The notes below the pieces were generated by a model. It did no database searches. It was not told the DNA's origin and was given only the letters and a program-made list of their open reading frames with translations. Positions 5,830 to 7,731 of a DNA stretch of 7,731 nt are shown piece by piece. A program made the translations under genes and the position numbers. Each line of letters starts with the position of its first letter. Position 1 is the first letter of the stretch. The stretch is from Candidatus Zixiibacteriota bacterium (GTDB lineage Bacteria; Zixibacteria; MSB-5A5; GN15; FEB-12): contig JAMPYH010000123.1 of the NCBI GenBank assembly GCA_023700785.1, positions 1-7,731 on the forward strand. The letters run 5' to 3'.

Positions 5830-7035
5830 CTATACCGGGTCACTCACGGTTGATCGAACGACTTCGGCGAATTTTTGCCCGCCAATGCGCGCCTGCTCGG
5901 CCGAGGTCGCCGCGAACGATATCCTGACATACCCCTCCTTGCCGAAAGTCCCGCCCGGAATAATGGCGACATCGTTATCGAGGAAGAGTTTCAGCAGGTG
6001 GCTATCGACATCGTTCACCTGCGGTGCAGCCAGGTGCCGCACATTTGGGAAGAAATAAAACGCCCCTTGCGGCTTGACCAGGCCGGGAAACGCGGGTGAA
6101 AGTTCATTCCAGAGCAAATCGCGCCGCTGCTGCAACTCGGCGCGGAGGCTCGTCAGCCATGCATCGCGATTTGCTTGGTCGGTCAGCGCGACCGCGTACG
6201 CGTCCTGAATCGGCGTAGCGACACCGGCGGTCTGGCTGTAATCCGCGCGCGAAAAGAGGTCGCAAACATAAGGATCTCGGCAGATCACATACCCTGCCCG
6301 CAACCCGGTCGCCGCAAAACTCTTTGACATAGTGAGCACGACGATCGTGGTCTCGTTCTCGAACTCAAGCATACTGGTATGCTTTACGCCATCAAACAGG
6401 ATCTGGTCGTACGGTTCATCCGAGATGATCAAAACGCCATGCTTGCGGCACAGCTGGTCGATCAGTTTGGTTTCGTCGCGAGTGAAGACTTTCCCTGTCG
6501 GGTTGTGCGGTGAATTAAAATAGAACAGGTCGACCTTTTTGAGAGCGTCCTCAAGACGATTTGCGTCAAAGGTGATCCCGCGGCTGGTCTCTTCGAGCTC
6601 GAGCGTATGAAACTCGGTTTCGGTGTACGGGAAGATATTGCCGGTCAGACAAGGCCAGAAGGGGCTGAAGCCGAGAACTTTCTTGCCGCGAAACAGACCA
6701 AACGCCAGTTGCAGTCCCTCCTGGCCACCGTGAACGCAAACGATCTGCGACTTCTCCAATTGAACTCCCTCCTCAGCATGATATGCCTGGACCGCCGCGA
6801 TGAAATTCGGTTCGCCGCCTGATTTTGGATAATTGGTACGTCCGCGACCAAGCGACGCCACCAGGGCATCACGCACATATTGCGGGGTCGCGAAGTTCAG
6901 GTCGCCGCGCTGGAATTTTACAATGGAGCGACCGGTCCCCTCAAGGCGGCGAACCTCTTCGGAGATGGCGACGATCGACGAGAGCCCGAGTTCGGTGAAC
7001 GAACGATGGAACTGCGGATGAAAACTGCCGGACAT
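5830..7035 (-). CDS. Class I/II PLP-dependent aminotransferase
   Basis: The 401-residue product is a fold-type I aminotransferase of the aspartate aminotransferase superfamily, close to the usual length of about 400. These cytoplasmic enzymes move an amino group between an amino acid and a 2-oxo acid using pyridoxal phosphate. Visible key residues are Lys238 in the SKSFAATG motif (Schiff base with PLP), Asp206 and Tyr209 in SDEPYD, Asn178 in NSPHNPTG, Arg246 near the phosphate site, and Arg371 in YVRISFA (substrate alpha-carboxylate). Tyr69 and Trp127 fit other active-site positions of AspC. The exact substrate cannot be read from sequence: aspartate, alanine, aromatic or other amino acids are all possible, so I give no gene symbol. 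I chose the ATG at 7035 because GAAGGG lies 8 bases upstream (7049-7044). The longer frame to 7092 adds 19 residues with no clear ribosome site. It is transcribed alone towards the shared terminator at 5769-5797. Confidence 0.9.
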   Translation of the reverse strand: MSGSFHPQFHRSFTELGLSSIVAISEEVRRLEGTGRSIVKFQRGDLNFATPQYVRDALVASLGRGRTNYPKSGGEPNFIAAVQAYHAEEGVQLEKSQIVCVHGGQEGLQLAFGLFRGKKVLGFSPFWPCLTGNIFPYTETEFHTLELEETSRGITFDANRLEDALKKVDLFYFNSPHNPTGKVFTRDETKLIDQLCRKHGVLIISDEPYDQILFDGVKHTSMLEFENETTIVVLTMSKSFAATGLRAGYVICRDPYVCDLFSRADYSQTAGVATPIQDAYAVALTDQANRDAWLTSLRAELQQRRDLLWNELSPAFPGLVKPQGAFYFFPNVRHLAAPQVNDVDSHLLKLFLDNDVAIIPGGTFGKEGYVRISFAATSAEQARIGGQKFAEVVRSTVSDPV

Positions 7036-7458
7036 AATTGAATCCCTTCGGTTGGCGATGTACCCTGCCTGTGGTAGCTGCCGTGCGGCCAAGATCTCTG
7101 TCGAGGTAAGTTATCCGTTGGTCGGCCGCCGCTGTGGCAATATACCATTTGGCGCAGTCGCGGACAAGTACCGCGGCAATTAAATGGACCCGCTTTGTTG
7201 GTTACAACCGCGGGCGCGGGCAAATTGGCCTCACGCTTCGCGGGTTTCTGTTCGAACGGATAGACGTTGGCTGTTGTGGATATCTCGGTCGTTATGCCCT
7301 AAAGAAACCGCGAGTAGTAGAAATTCAATCTGGATCCGGGTAGGAAGGCCCGTTCAAAGATGACGCGCTTCAAGTCTATCTGAGGTGGGTTCGTAAAGAA
7401 CGTTAAGACATAGACTAGAAAGAGGCCCGCGAACACTTCTGGCTTTGGGCTGAGATTT
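7036..7458. other. Gene-free stretch with the aminotransferase leader
   Basis: About 420 bases between the aminotransferase start and the tRNA 3' end hold no convincing gene. The only frame of note is a 69-codon + strand frame (7134-7343) starting with GTG, with no ribosome binding site and no recognisable motif. What can be seen is the aminotransferase promoter and a predicted leader of about 97 bases. That leader contains inverted GCGGCC/GGCCGC arms at 7085-7090 and 7124-7129. Two CCGCGG palindromes (7171-7176, 7208-7213) and a distant inverted pair, CGCGGGTTTCT at 7239-7249 with AGAAACCGCG at 7303-7312, lie further on. I see no clear terminator for the tRNA here. Confidence 0.6.
7139..7167 (-). 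promoter_or_regulatory. Probable sigma-70 promoter of the aminotransferase gene
   Basis: On the minus strand TTGTCC (7167-7162) is followed after exactly 17 bases by TATATT (7144-7139). They match the consensus at 4 of 6 and 5 of 6 positions. Transcription would start near 7132, leaving a leader of about 97 bases before the ATG at 7035. Confidence 0.5.
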
Positions 7459-7545
7459 TGGTGCCGAAGGGGGGACTCGAACCCCCACTCCCTTGCGAGA
7501 ACTGCGCCCTGAACGCAGCGCGTCTACCAATTTCACCACTTCGGC
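7459..7545 (-). tRNA. tRNA-Leu (anticodon CAG)
   Basis: The minus strand folds as a class II tRNA of 87 bases including CCA. The acceptor arms GCCGAAG and CTTCGGC pair perfectly, followed by discriminator A and an encoded CCA (7461-7459). The anticodon stem CTGCG/CGCAG holds loop TTCAGGG with anticodon CAG at 7511-7509, which reads CUG leucine codons. A long variable arm (about 15 bases, TCTC GCAA ... GAG) is as expected for leucine. The T-arm is GGGGG-TTCGAGT-CCCCC. All parts look intact. Confidence 0.97.
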
Positions 7546-7565
7546 AGTCGAATAGTGGGCAACAA

Positions 7566-7592
7566 GTTATACAGCCAACAGGTCATTCGCAA
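7566..7592 (-). promoter_or_regulatory. Possible promoter of the tRNA-Leu gene
   Basis: On the minus strand TTGCGA (7592-7587) and TATAAC (7571-7566) are separated by 15 bases. That is short of the ideal 17, though each box is a fair match. The start would lie about 12 bases before the mature tRNA 5' end, a usual distance for a tRNA gene. The remaining 139 bases to the window end show no clear feature. Confidence 0.45.
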
Positions 7593-7731
7593 GAGCAAAG
7601 TGGCAGTCTCCTCCGCCTCTCATAACTATCTGAACAGCATAAGAGTTGGCTGATCGCGGCTCCGGTCTCCAAATCAAACTTCGGATAGTTGGATCCTTTT
7701 CGCGCCAGCCCCCCGGCCCGCGACCAGAGAA

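Noticed and set aside
7134..7343. 69-codon + strand frame in the gene-free stretch
   Set aside because: It starts with GTG, has no ribosome binding site and no recognisable motif. Its start overlaps the likely aminotransferase promoter on the other strand.
7354..7539. 61-codon minus-strand frame beginning MVKLVDALRSG
   Set aside because: This is the familiar false translation of a tRNA-Leu gene, and the frame covers the tRNA itself.
7567..7731. Minus-strand frame open from the window edge to a TAA at 7569-7567 (54 codons)
   Set aside because: It could be the tail of a gene beyond the window. However, the protein sequence shows no family pattern, its end falls in the likely tRNA promoter, and a second frame on the same strand is also open for a similar length. 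There is too little evidence to call it.

Overview
The window looks like chromosomal DNA of an uncultivated, moderately GC-rich Gram-negative bacterium. The best taxonomic hint is the C-terminus of the large cytochrome. It carries a dockerin-like double repeat with Asn/Asp-Val-Asn-Gly and Asp-Leu-Ser-Asp-Leu motifs and conserved cysteines, placed after Ig-like repeats. From memory, this architecture is common in secreted proteins of candidate phylum Zixibacteria and nearby FCB-group lineages. That placement is inference and was not tested by a search.

Layout from left to right: (1) the last 42 codons of a + strand gene of unknown function, ending at a bidirectional terminator; (2) a minus-strand gene for a 250-residue protein with two PilZ domains, both keeping the c-di-GMP-binding motifs; (3) a short intergenic stretch with a strong 39-base hairpin; (4) a minus-strand gene for a 921-residue exported multiheme c-type cytochrome with three Ig-like repeats and a dockerin-like tail; (5) a divergent promoter region; (6) a + strand gene for an exported papain-fold aminopeptidase of the PepC/bleomycin hydrolase family; (7) a bidirectional terminator; (8) a minus-strand class I/II PLP-dependent aminotransferase; (9) about 420 bases without a convincing gene, holding the aminotransferase promoter; (10) a minus-strand tRNA-Leu(CAG) with encoded CCA; (11) about 185 bases to the window end holding a likely tRNA promoter.

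The genes do not form an operon. Each protein gene has its own ribosome binding site and most have a recognisable promoter or terminator. Two convergent pairs share bidirectional terminators, and the cytochrome and peptidase genes diverge from a shared region. The cytochrome and peptidase both carry export signals and could work in the cell envelope or outside the cell. The PilZ protein and aminotransferase are probably cytoplasmic. No mobile element, CRISPR array or defence system was seen. The most unusual object is the cytochrome: it joins a redox domain to a tail of the kind used for non-covalent docking, and its first haem-binding motif is one residue short (CxCH).
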